DNA from: DASSUC01 sp035649895
GTDB taxonomy: Bacteria; Actinomycetota; Actinomycetes; Mycobacteriales; Micromonosporaceae
DNA: 64,000 nucleotides
Direction of reading: 5' to 3'
Assembly (NCBI GenBank): GCA_035649895.1
Contig: DASRIS010000138.1
Span: 10,600-74,599 of the forward strand
The notes beneath the pieces were generated by a model. That model searched no databases and was not told the DNA's origin. It worked only from the letters and a program-made list of their open reading frames with translations. Position 1 is the first letter of the stretch; every line of letters begins with the position of its first letter. The position numbers were made by a program, and so were the translations under genes. Positions 7,905 to 15,432 of this stretch are shown piece by piece.

Positions 7905-8894
7905 ATGGACGCGCCCCCGGTCGACCGCCAGGTCGCCTTCCTGCTGCCCGGGCAGGGCTCGCAGCACCGCCGGATGGCCGCCGGGCTCTACGGCCGTTAC
8001 GACGCGTTCACGGGCGCCATGGACGAGGTGTTCGAGCTGCTCGGGGCGGACGGGCCGGCGGTGCGCGAGGACTGGCTGAGCGAGCGGCCACGGGTCAGCA
8101 TCGACCACGTCACCCGGTCGCAGATCCTGCTCTTCGCCGTCGACTACGCGCTCGCCACGCAGCTGACCAGCTGGGGCGTACGGCCGGCGGCGCTGCTCGG
8201 GCACAGCGTCGGCGAGATCGCGGGCGCGGTGCTGGCGGGCGTGTTCCGCCTCGCCGACGGGGTCGCCCTGATGTGGGACCGGATCGGCCGGCTGGCCGCC
8301 GCCCCGCCGGGCGGGCTGCTGGCGGTGGCCGGCACGGTCGAGGCGGTGCGCGGGTTCTGCACCGACGAGGTCGTGGTGGGCGCGGTGAACGCGCCCCGCC
8401 AGGTGATCCTGGCCGGACCAGCCGAGCCGCTCGCCGCCGTGACGGCCGCCCTGCGCGCCGCCGACTTCACCGTCTACCCGGTGCCGGCCAGCACCGCCTT
8501 CCACAGCCCGATGCTGGCCGAGGTCGCCAGCGGTGCGGTGCCGATGATCGCGCAGCTTCCGGTCCGGCCGCCGCGCGTGCGGCTGCAATCCGGCTACACC
8601 ACCAAGCCACTGACCGGCGAGGACGTGGCCCGGCCCGAGCTCTGGGCCAGCCACCCGGTCGCGCCGGTGCTGTTCTGGCCGGCCGTTGACGCGCTGCTCG
8701 CCGACGGGGCGTACCTGCTGGTGGAGACCGGGCCGGGCCAGGGGTTGGCCAGCGTGGTGCGCCGGCACCCGCAGGTGCTGGCCCGCCGCAGCCAGGTGCT
8801 GGCCGCGCTGCCCGCCCGGCCCGCCGGCGACGAGGCCGACCGTGAGTCGCTGGAGCGGCTGGCGGAGCAGCTGCTGGCCGCGGCGGGGCGGTGA
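7905..8894 (+). CDS. Acyl-CoA:ACP acyltransferase, starter-unit selection (DpsD-like)
   Basis: This FabD-type acyltransferase has 329 residues, with LLPGQGSQ near residue 15, the nucleophile motif GHSVGE (Ser101) and STAFHSPML carrying the catalytic histidine near residue 195. In type II PKS clusters such a gene beside a KAS III-like protein usually handles a non-acetate starter, as DpsD does with DpsC in the daunorubicin pathway. GTG 7902 is an alternative start directly before the ATG. Substrate preference cannot be read from the motifs. Confidence 0.85.
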   Translation: MDAPPVDRQVAFLLPGQGSQHRRMAAGLYGRYDAFTGAMDEVFELLGADGPAVREDWLSERPRVSIDHVTRSQILLFAVDYALATQLTSWGVRPAALLGHSVGEIAGAVLAGVFRLADGVALMWDRIGRLAAAPPGGLLAVAGTVEAVRGFCTDEVVVGAVNAPRQVILAGPAEPLAAVTAALRAADFTVYPVPASTAFHSPMLAEVASGAVPMIAQLPVRPPRVRLQSGYTTKPLTGEDVARPELWASHPVAPVLFWPAVDALLADGAYLLVETGPGQGLASVVRRHPQVLARRSQVLAALPARPAGDEADRESLERLAEQLLAAAGR

Positions 8895-8901
8895 GGGGAC
8901 C

Positions 8902-9957
8902 ATGGGAGCGCTCGGGGTGTCCCGCCCGGACCACCCGGCGGAGCTGTTCGTGGCCGGGATCGGCGCCTGGCTGCCGGCCGCCGTGCCGGTCGAGGACGTG
9001 ATCCGGCAGGGCATCTGTGACGAGCAGACGGTACGCCGCAGCGAGATGCTCGGCGTCACCGTCGACGGCACTGACGAGGTCCCGGCCGAGATGGCGGTGC
9101 GCGCCGCCCGGGCCGCGCTGGCCCAGGCCGGGCACGGCGGGCACGAGATCGCGGTGGTGCTGCACGCGTACCTGTTCGACCAGGGCAACGACCTGTGGTC
9201 GCCAGCGGGCTACGTGCAGCGGCGCACCCTGGGCGGGCAGTGCCCGGCGATCGGCATCCAGCAGGTGTCCAACGGCGGCATGGCGGCGCTGGACGTGGCC
9301 CGGGCCTACCTGCGCGCCTGGCCGCAGGCGCGGGCGGCGCTGGTCACCACGGCGGACCGGTTCTGCCTGCCCGGCTTCGACCGGTGGCACAGCGACCCGG
9401 GCACCGTCTATGCCGACGGCGGCACCGCCCTGGTGCTGTCCAAGGTGGACGGTTTCGCCCGGCTGCTCGCGCTGGAGCTGGTCTCCGGACCGGAGCTGGA
9501 GGGCATGCACCGGGCCGGGCCCGCGCTCGGCGTGGGGCAGCGGGTCCTCGATCGGCCGGTGAGCCTGGGCGCGCACAAGCGGGCGTTCGTCGAGCAGGTC
9601 GGCAACGGCGCGGCGATGGAGCACATCGTCTCCGGCCAGCGCGCGGCGATGGACGCGGCGCTGGCCGCCAGCGGCACCAAGCTCAGCGAGATCGACTGGT
9701 TCGTGCTGCCCCACTTCGGCGTGCGCCGGCTCCAGTCGAACTACCTGCGCCACCTCGAGGTCGCGGTGGAGCGTACGAACTGGGAGTTCAGCCGTACCGT
9801 CGGGCATCTGGGCGCGGGCGACCAGATCGCGAGCCTCGCGCACCTGCTGCGCAGCGGTGCCCTGCGCCCGGGCCAGCGCTGCATGCTCATGGCGGTCGGC
9901 GCGGGCTTCACGTGGTCCTGCGGCGTGCTCGAGGTGACGCGCACGCCGTACTGGTAG
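8902..9957 (+). CDS. KAS III-like priming protein with Ser in place of the active Cys (DpsC-like)
   Basis: This 351-residue thiolase-fold protein has the N-terminal FVAGIGAWLP and C-terminal GAGFTWSCGVLEV of KAS III enzymes. The nucleophile position reads IGIQQVSNGGMAAL, giving Ser123 instead of Cys; the histidine is kept in FVLPHFGVRRL, while the usual Asn region reads VGHLGAGDQ. A Ser variant with starter selectivity is known in DpsC. Together with the acyltransferase just upstream it should choose the starter unit, propionyl-like or other (inference). GGGGAC precedes the ATG. Confidence 0.88.
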   Translation: MGALGVSRPDHPAELFVAGIGAWLPAAVPVEDVIRQGICDEQTVRRSEMLGVTVDGTDEVPAEMAVRAARAALAQAGHGGHEIAVVLHAYLFDQGNDLWSPAGYVQRRTLGGQCPAIGIQQVSNGGMAALDVARAYLRAWPQARAALVTTADRFCLPGFDRWHSDPGTVYADGGTALVLSKVDGFARLLALELVSGPELEGMHRAGPALGVGQRVLDRPVSLGAHKRAFVEQVGNGAAMEHIVSGQRAAMDAALAASGTKLSEIDWFVLPHFGVRRLQSNYLRHLEVAVERTNWEFSRTVGHLGAGDQIASLAHLLRSGALRPGQRCMLMAVGAGFTWSCGVLEVTRTPYW

Positions 9958-9983
9958 GTCACTCGTCTTCCCGGGAGGTCATC

Positions 9984-10319
9984 GTGCACCGAACCCTGAT
10001 CATCGCGAGGCTGAAAACCGACCAGCCGGAGAAGATCGCGGACGTCTTCGCCGAGTCCGACGCGACCGAGCTGCCGCACCTGGTCGGGGTGAACCGGCGG
10101 ACCCTGTTCACCTTCCACGACCTCTACATCCACCTGGTGGAGGCGGACGAGGACATCAACCCCAGCCTCTACCGGGCCCGCAGCCACCCGCTCTACAAGG
10201 ACATCAACACCCGGCTCGCGGAGCTGGTCTACCCCTACGACCCCAACTGGGCCGAGCCTAAGGACGCGATGGCGCGGCCGTTCTACGTCTGGAGCGCGAA
10301 GGACGGGAGGCTGCAGTGA
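9984..10319 (+). CDS. TcmI-family polyketide cyclase
   Basis: This 111-residue protein matches the polyketide synthesis cyclase family: HRTLIIARLKTDQPEKIADVFAESDATELPHLVGVNRRTLFTFHDLYIHLVE, then SHPLYKDINTRL and a closing DAMARPFYVW. These dimeric ferredoxin-like cyclases close the later rings of tetracyclic or pentangular chains. GTG start with GGGAGG upstream. The stop overlaps the cupin start by four bases. TcmI-type cyclase, cupin and ketosynthase in this order is the usual head of pentangular polyphenol operons. Confidence 0.9.
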   Translation: MHRTLIIARLKTDQPEKIADVFAESDATELPHLVGVNRRTLFTFHDLYIHLVEADEDINPSLYRARSHPLYKDINTRLAELVYPYDPNWAEPKDAMARPFYVWSAKDGRLQ

Positions 10320-10744
10320 CCGGTCAGCGCAGGCTGAAGGTGAACGTCGAGACGGTGGAGCCGAACCGGCGCCGGGGCGGTGACATCCGGATCACGTTGA
10401 GCCCCAAGACAGTGGCTGCCACGTCCGGCTTTGGCGGGTCGCTGTGGCTGGAGCCCGGGGAGCGGGTCAACGAGCACTACCACCCCTACTCCGAGGAGTT
10501 CATCCACGTGATCGCCGGGCAGGTGGACTTCTACGTCGGCGACGAGGCGGTCCGGCTCGGCCCGGGCGACTCGTTGATGGTGCCGATCGGCGAGCGCCAC
10601 AAGGCCGTCAACGTGGGCGACGAGCGGGTGTACATGGTGTTCCACCTGTCCCCGCTGGCGCCGCTGCCGGCGCTCGGCCATGTGGACCTGGAGCCGCCGG
10701 TGCATGTCCATGCCCCCCTCCCTTCGGTGGGCGGGCCTGGATGA
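10316..10744 (+). CDS. Cupin-domain polyketide cyclase/oxygenase-like protein
   Basis: This 142-residue single cupin has the metal-binding motif HYHPYSEEFIHVIAGQV around residue 60 and the second motif PIGERHKAVNVG. Cupins of this type, next to the ketosynthase in pentangular clusters, act in late ring closure. It is a less likely candidate for the N-N-forming cupin than the protein at 33393-33734 because of this position. GTG start overlaps the cyclase stop, and its stop overlaps the ketosynthase start. Confidence 0.82.
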   Translation: MTGQRRLKVNVETVEPNRRRGGDIRITLSPKTVAATSGFGGSLWLEPGERVNEHYHPYSEEFIHVIAGQVDFYVGDEAVRLGPGDSLMVPIGERHKAVNVGDERVYMVFHLSPLAPLPALGHVDLEPPVHVHAPLPSVGGPG

Positions 10745-12015
10745 GCCGCAGGGCCGTCATCACGGGGATCGGCGTGGTGTCGCCGGGTGCCGTGGGTCGC
10801 GAGCGCTACTGGGAGATGCTCATGGCCGGGCGCACCGCCACCCGGCGGATCACCTTCTACGACCCCACGCCGTTCCGCTCCCAGCTCGCCGCCGAGGTGG
10901 ACTTCGACCCTCGCCAGCACGGCCTGACCGCGCAGATGATCCGCCGGCTGGACCGGGCCGGGCAGTTCGCCGTCGTGTGCACCCGCGAGGCGGTGGCGGA
11001 CAGCGGCCTGGTCCTGGCCGACCTCGACCCGGCCCGGGTGGGTGTCAGCATCGGCAGCGCGGTCGGCTGCACGATCGGGCTGGAGACCGAGTACACCGTG
11101 CTCTCCGACGACGGGCGGCTGTGGCTGGTCGACCCCGCGTACGCCGTACCGCAGCTGTACGGCTACATGGTGCCGAGCACGCTCGCCGTGGAGGTGGCGT
11201 GGGAGGTGGCCGCCGAGGGCCCGACGATCCTGATGTCCAACGGCTGCACCTCCGGCATGGACGCGATCGGCCACGGGGCTGCGCTGGTCGAGGAGGGGTC
11301 GGCCGATGTGGTCCTCGCCGGCGCCACGGACGCGCCGATCTCGCCGATCAGCTCGGCGGCGTTCGACGCGATCAAGGCGACCACCCCCAACAACGCGAAC
11401 CCGACTACCGCGTCCCGCCCGTTCGACGCGCACCGGGACGGGTTCGTGCTGGGGGAGGGGAGCGCGGTGCTGGTGCTCGAGGAGGAGACGGCGGCGCGGC
11501 GCCGGGGCGCGCACGTCTACGCCGAGGTGGCCGGCTTCGCCAGCCGCAGCAACGCCTACCACATGACCGGGCTCAAGCCCGACGGCCGGGAGATGGCCGA
11601 GGCGATCCGCTCGGCCATGGCCCAGGGCCGGGTCAACCCGGACGACGTCGACTACATCAACGCGCACGGGTCGGGGACGAAGCAGAACGACCGGCACGAG
11701 ACCGCGGCGTTCAAGCGCAGCCTCGGCCAGCGGGCGTACCAGGTGCCGGTCAGCTCCATCAAGTCGATGATCGGGCACTCGCTGGGCGCGATCGGCGCGC
11801 TGGAGCTGGCGGCCTGCGCGCTGGCGCTGGACCGTCAGGCCGTACCGCCTACGGCGAACCTGCACCATCCTGACCCCGAGTGCGACCTGGACTATGTCCC
11901 CCTGGTCGCCCGGGAGCACCGGATGGACGTGGTGCTGAGCGTGGCCAGCGGCTTCGGTGGCTTCCAGAGCGCGGCGCTGCTGGCGCGCCCGGGTGGCCGG
12001 ACCGGCTCCGGCTAG
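10741..12015 (+). CDS. Type II PKS ketosynthase alpha
   Basis: This 424-residue condensing enzyme has an intact catalytic set: Cys169 in SNGCTSGMDA, His in NAHGSGTKQND near residue 310 and His in SSIKSMIGHSLGAIGA near residue 345. It joins malonyl units on the ACP as a heterodimer with the chain-length factor. It is the last gene of the operon, about 6.8 kb after its partner; the usual order is alpha immediately before beta. ATGA overlap with the cupin gene shows it is translated as part of the operon. Confidence 0.96.
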   Translation: MSRRAVITGIGVVSPGAVGRERYWEMLMAGRTATRRITFYDPTPFRSQLAAEVDFDPRQHGLTAQMIRRLDRAGQFAVVCTREAVADSGLVLADLDPARVGVSIGSAVGCTIGLETEYTVLSDDGRLWLVDPAYAVPQLYGYMVPSTLAVEVAWEVAAEGPTILMSNGCTSGMDAIGHGAALVEEGSADVVLAGATDAPISPISSAAFDAIKATTPNNANPTTASRPFDAHRDGFVLGEGSAVLVLEEETAARRRGAHVYAEVAGFASRSNAYHMTGLKPDGREMAEAIRSAMAQGRVNPDDVDYINAHGSGTKQNDRHETAAFKRSLGQRAYQVPVSSIKSMIGHSLGAIGALELAACALALDRQAVPPTANLHHPDPECDLDYVPLVAREHRMDVVLSVASGFGGFQSAALLARPGGRTGSG

Positions 12016-12035
12016 TCCGGCCACCGGAGCCGGCG

Positions 12036-12064
12036 TTGACAGATTACATTTACATATGTAAGTA
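12036..12064 (+). promoter_or_regulatory. Promoter with TTACATATGTAA operator before the ArsR gene
   Basis: TTGACA at 12036-12041 is followed 17 bases later by TAAGTA. Between and across them lies the perfect palindrome TTACATATGTAA (12050-12061) and a preceding direct TTACAT. This AT-rich patch stands out in very GC-rich DNA and ends 10 bases before the regulator's ATG, which suggests autoregulation. Confidence 0.7.
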
Positions 12065-12073
12065 TTTATTGAC

Positions 12074-12442
12074 ATGCCGACAGAGAAGGTGGAACACCTC
12101 GATGCCGGGCTGACCGGGGACGGGCTGGTGCGGCTGCTGGCCGCGCTGGCCAGCCCGCAACGCCTGAGGATCGTGGCCACCCTGGCGAGCGGCCCTCGAC
12201 ACGTCAGCGACCTGGCTCGCGAGGTGCGGCTCAGCCGCCCGTTGGTGCACGCGCACCTGGGCCGGCTGACCGCGGCGGGTCTGGTGTCGAGCCGCCTGTT
12301 GCTCTCGGAGGAGGGGAAAGCGGTGCGGATGGTGGAGGTGACGCCGTTCGTGCTCCGACTCACCCCCGAGGTGATCGCCGGCGTGGCCCAGACACTGACG
12401 GCTGCGGGCCAGTGCCCGGAAGCTGAGAAGGGACAGCGATGA
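12074..12442 (+). CDS. ArsR/winged-helix transcriptional regulator
   Basis: This 122-residue protein has a winged-helix DNA-binding domain: LLAALASPQRLRIVATLASGPRHVSDLAREVRLSRPLVHAHLGRLTAAGLV. No cysteine pair typical of metal sensors is visible, so it may sense something else. It lies 58 bases after the ketosynthase and shares an ATGA overlap with a small membrane protein, an arrangement that suggests the two work together. The palindrome upstream is the likely operator. Confidence 0.85.
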   Translation: MPTEKVEHLDAGLTGDGLVRLLAALASPQRLRIVATLASGPRHVSDLAREVRLSRPLVHAHLGRLTAAGLVSSRLLLSEEGKAVRMVEVTPFVLRLTPEVIAGVAQTLTAAGQCPEAEKGQR

Positions 12443-12714
12443 CATGGCCTGAGGCGGCAGCGGGGATCGCGGCGATCACCCTCTTGGGGATGATCGTGGC
12501 GGTGGTCATCTGGCAGGCGGGGACGCTCTGGCGGGCGCGCATGATGGTCGCCCGCGAGGAGGCGTACCGCTCGCTCGCGGAGCAGGCCACACAGGTGCAG
12601 CAGCGGACCGTGCAGCAGCTGGAGCAGGTACGGGCCGAGCTGTCCGGCCTGCGCGAGCGCAGCGATGAGATGCGCCGGGTGCTGACCGAGGTCGAGCAGC
12701 CCTGGGTGCGGTGA
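12439..12714 (+). CDS. Small membrane protein with coiled coil, partner of the ArsR regulator
   Basis: This 91-residue protein has one hydrophobic segment (about residues 8-26) followed by a charged helix with a heptad-like pattern (EEAYRSLAEQATQVQQRTVQQLEQVRAELSGLRERSDEMRRVLTEVE). It overlaps the ArsR stop by four bases. I do not recognise a named family. The architecture would suit a membrane-anchored partner that sequesters or signals to the regulator (inference). Confidence 0.65.
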   Translation: MTWPEAAAGIAAITLLGMIVAVVIWQAGTLWRARMMVAREEAYRSLAEQATQVQQRTVQQLEQVRAELSGLRERSDEMRRVLTEVEQPWVR

Positions 12715-12730
12715 GGCGCCGGAGACCTCG

Positions 12731-13057
12731 GTGGCCGCCCCGAAGAAGTACTCGGACGAGCTGAGAGCCGAGGCTGTGCTGCGTTACCGCGAGGCGAACC
12801 CGCGCCCGACCATCGCCCAGCTGGCACGCGAGCTGGGGGTCCATCCGGAGGCGTTGCGCACCTGGGTCCGCCGGGACGAGGCCGACCGCGCCGAGCAGGC
12901 CGACCAGGCCGGGCCGGGCCCCGCCGGCGGGCTCCAGGAGGAGCTTGCGCGGCTCCGCAAGGAGAACGCCGAGCTGCGGCGTACCAACGAGATCCTCAAG
13001 GCGGCGGCGGCGTTGTTCGCCGCGGAGCTCGACCCCACCCGGCGCAGGCCGCCGTGA
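12731..13057 (+). mobile_element. Orphan IS3-family OrfA-like transposase subunit
   Basis: This 108-residue protein matches IS3 OrfA: KKYSDELRAEAVLRYREANPRPTIAQLARELGVHPEALRTWVRRDE, then the leucine-zipper region ELARLRKENAELRRTNEILKAAAALFAAELDPTRR. No OrfB integrase follows; the next gene is the SARP regulator on the other strand. I saw no clear terminal inverted repeats. It is either a decayed insertion sequence or an OrfA reused as a regulator. GTG start. Confidence 0.75.
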
Positions 13058-13115
13058 CCTGCCAGCGGCAGTCGTCGCGGCGGCGCTGCCCGGGTGTCGC
13101 GGCGGCGCTGCCGGG

Positions 13116-14360
13116 TCAGGGCTTCGGGCGTCGCTGGCTCTGCCAGCGCACCAGCGCCGGCATGGGCTGGGCCCGGTGCGGTAGCGCCTGGGCCCGGCGC
13201 GACGCCGGCGTGGCCCGATGCGGCGCGGCCTGGGCCCGGAGCGGCCTGGGCGCGGCGCGGGACGGTGCAGGCTGGACGCGGGCCGGCTCCGGCTCGGTCC
13301 GACGCGCAGCCGGCCCGGCCGGCTGCTCCTGCCCTGCCGGCGGCTGCTCCTGCCCTGCCGGCGGCTGCTCGTGCCGTGCCGGCGGCTGCTCGTGCCGTGC
13401 CGGCGGCTGGGTCTGGCCCGGTCGTGCGGCGGGCACCAGGTCGGTGTCCTCCGGCTTTGCCACCGGCCCCGCGCCAGCAGGTGCCGGGCTGTGCCGGCCG
13501 TCACCGTTGGCCCGCAGCTCAGGCAGCCGCTCGACGCCCGGCTGCTGCGCCCCGGGACCGGTCCGGGTCACCCCGGGGCACGGCTCGCCGGCGAGAATGA
13601 TGTGGTGCAGCCGCTGTAGCTCGCTGGACGGCTCCACCCCGAGCTCCTTGACCAGCGCCCGGCGGGCCTGCTGGTAGGCGTGCAGGGCGCCGGAGCGGCG
13701 GCCGGCGCGGTAGAGGGCGAGCATGAGCTTGCCCTGGAAGCCCTCGTGGGTCGGCTGCTGCGCGACGATCCGCACCAGCTCGCTGAGCAGCTCATGGTGG
13801 CGGCCGAGCTGGAGATCGGCCTCGATCCTCGCCTCCAGCGTGCTGTTGCGCGTCTCCTCGAGCCGCAGCACCTCCACCTGGAGGATGGGGCCGGGGTTCA
13901 CGTCAACCAGCGCGGCCCCGCGCCAGAGCGCGAGGGCGGCGCGCAGCGTCTCGGCCGCCTCCGCGACCCGGCCCGCCTCGAGCTGCGCCCGGCCGCGCTG
14001 GGCGAGCCGTTCGAACTGGAGGGAGTCGAGCGCGTCCGGGCCGAGGGAGAGCATGTACCCGCCGGCGAAGGTGTGCAGCGCCCCGCCTAGGCGGCGCCCG
14101 TCCGGCGCGCAGGCGCTCGGCGGGGAGGCGTTCAGCCGCAGGTACTTGCGCAGCTGGTAGACGTAGGTCTGCAGCGTGGTGGTCACGCTGACCGGCGGCC
14201 TGGTCTCCCAGAGCTCCTCGATGATCTGCTCGTTGCGTACGACGCTGTTCGCCGAGGTGGCGAGCAGTGCCAGTACCCGGCGTGGCTTCGGAGCGGTTAG
14301 GGTCACCCTCTCCCCATTGACCGAGATGGTCAGGGGGCCCAACACGTTGATCTGCACCAC
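13116..14360 (-). CDS. SARP-family pathway activator with repetitive C-terminal tail
   Basis: This 414-residue protein has an N-terminal OmpR-like winged helix (INVLGPLTISVNGERVTLTAPKPRRVLALLATSANSVV) and a bacterial transcriptional activation domain (EAAETLRAALALWRGAALVDV through RRALVKELGVEPSSELQRLH). The last ~140 residues are Pro/Ala/Arg-rich with four QPPARHE/QPPAGQE units of seven residues (21-bp DNA repeats at about 13320-13405). SARPs bind direct heptamers at 11-base spacing, and such boxes occur before most units of this cluster, so it is probably the pathway activator. GTG start preceded by AAGGA. Confidence 0.92.
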   Translation of the reverse strand: MVQINVLGPLTISVNGERVTLTAPKPRRVLALLATSANSVVRNEQIIEELWETRPPVSVTTTLQTYVYQLRKYLRLNASPPSACAPDGRRLGGALHTFAGGYMLSLGPDALDSLQFERLAQRGRAQLEAGRVAEAAETLRAALALWRGAALVDVNPGPILQVEVLRLEETRNSTLEARIEADLQLGRHHELLSELVRIVAQQPTHEGFQGKLMLALYRAGRRSGALHAYQQARRALVKELGVEPSSELQRLHHIILAGEPCPGVTRTGPGAQQPGVERLPELRANGDGRHSPAPAGAGPVAKPEDTDLVPAARPGQTQPPARHEQPPARHEQPPAGQEQPPAGQEQPAGPAARRTEPEPARVQPAPSRAAPRPLRAQAAPHRATPASRRAQALPHRAQPMPALVRWQSQRRPKP

Positions 14361-14762
14361 GTTCGTATCCTTTGCTGGTCGCGCGCTCCTCGTCAGACGA
14401 TTGAACGATCAAGCTGAGCGCCGGTGTGCCTGCGTTCGGCACTCGGCGCGCTGGGGCGCAACGCCGGTGTGGCAGGCCCTCGCCGCGGCGGGGACCGGCC
14501 GGGGCGGCGGGCCGCCCCCCGGAGGGTCGGCGGCTCGGCGAGTGCCAGGCAGGTCACGGCATCCCCCGCAGGTGAGTCCGGCTTACCGTGGTGCGTCATG
14601 CATTTGCCCGATGCCGCAGCTTTCCTGGCTTGCCGCAAGCAAGGCGCGTGACTGGGGAGGGCGCGCGGTCCATGCTTCCTAGCCAGAGTTGACCATCAAT
14701 GTGCCGTCAACTATGCCGCACTCCACACCCGTGGGCAAGGACGTAGCCTCCCGCGCAATGCC

Positions 14763-14780
14763 TTGAGCTTGCCTCGAGCG
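14763..14780 (+). promoter_or_regulatory. Candidate SARP heptamer pair (variant)
   Basis: TTGAGCT (14763) and TCGAGCG (14774) are spaced 11 bases apart in the SARP-carboxylase intergenic region. One base of the first TCGA core is changed, so this is a weaker match than the boxes elsewhere. Confidence 0.4.
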
Positions 14781-15012
14781 GGTCGCTAGCTGCGACGTTC
14801 GACCATTGACGGTCGTAAAAGTTTTAGCAAACCGGGTGGGTGTTGGGACGAGCCGAGCCGGGCCTGGCCGCGGCGAGTGATGCCGATGGCGTAAGCATGA
14901 GGGGAATGTAGTAAATTTTCGACCTCCTGCCGCCCTCATGCCCGACTTTCTCGGCACAGACCTGCCGCACCGGACAATTTTGGATGATCCAGAGGGTAAC
15001 GGCGTCCCTCGA

Positions 15013-15043
15013 CTACCGTCGGTTACTCATCGGGTGACGGTAG
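15013..15043. promoter_or_regulatory. Inverted repeat CTACCGTC-N15-GACGGTAG
   Basis: Perfect 8-bp arms at 15013-15020 and 15036-15043 flank a 15-base centre. It lies about 390 bases before the carboxylase start in a long non-coding stretch. It could be an operator; no cognate regulator can be assigned. Confidence 0.4.
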
Positions 15044-15241
15044 ACTCGTAGACCTCGGTAAATGGATCACATCGCTGGAGGCTGGCCACGATACGTGATT
15101 GTTGTCGCCCTGATTTCTGTCCTGCCTCGTTTCCCGTGAATGGAAACCAGTCCCAGAGTTGGCCCTGCCGCCGGCTGTCTTCGGCCGCATGGCCCAGCTA
15201 CCGGCCAGCCGGTGGCGGTGGCGAGTTCTCGCCAGCGGCGC

Positions 15242-15259
15242 TCGAGCCGGCCACGAGCC
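15242..15259 (+). promoter_or_regulatory. Candidate SARP heptamer pair before the carboxylase operon (variant)
   Basis: TCGAGCC (15242) and ACGAGCC (15253) are spaced 11 bases apart, about 170 bases upstream of the carboxylase GTG. The second core differs by one base from TCGA. Confidence 0.4.
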
Positions 15260-15432
15260 GCACAGCCGAGCGTGGGCCAGGCGGCGTACGACCCGGCCGC
15301 AGGTCTCAGATGCCTCATCGACCGACGTTCGAGTGGTCCACGCCACGCTGGTCGGCGCTGGCGCGGTTGCGGCCACCGCTAGCACGTGCCCCAGAACCGA
15401 CCGGCGGCCCTCTTTCGAGCCTGGAGGTTGGA

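Larger units (their letters stand above)
14361..15432. other. Non-coding divergent region between SARP and carboxylase genes
   Basis: About 1.07 kb with no convincing coding sequence. It contains AT-richer stretches near 14690-14830 and 14890-14925, a heptamer pair at 14763-14780, inverted repeats GTTGAC/GTCAAC (14688-14711) and CGACC/GGTCG (14800-14815), and an 8-bp perfect inverted repeat at 15013-15043. The promoters of both flanking genes must lie here. The size and density of repeats suggest several regulators act on it. Confidence 0.6.

Noticed and set aside
10316..10744. This cupin as the N-N-forming partner
   Set aside because: Its place between the TcmI-type cyclase and the ketosynthase is the conserved position of a polyketide cyclase cupin; kept as a fallback only.
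12731..13057. Complete IS3 insertion sequence
   Set aside because: Only OrfA is present; no OrfB integrase and no terminal inverted repeats seen.
13320..13410. CRISPR-like array suggested by regular repeats
   Set aside because: The 21-bp units are contiguous without spacers and encode in-frame QPPARHE/QPPAGQE repeats of the SARP tail.
14679..14957. 92-codon minus-strand frame in the SARP-carboxylase intergenic region
   Set aside because: Composition does not look coding, no ribosome-binding site, and it covers operator-like repeats.
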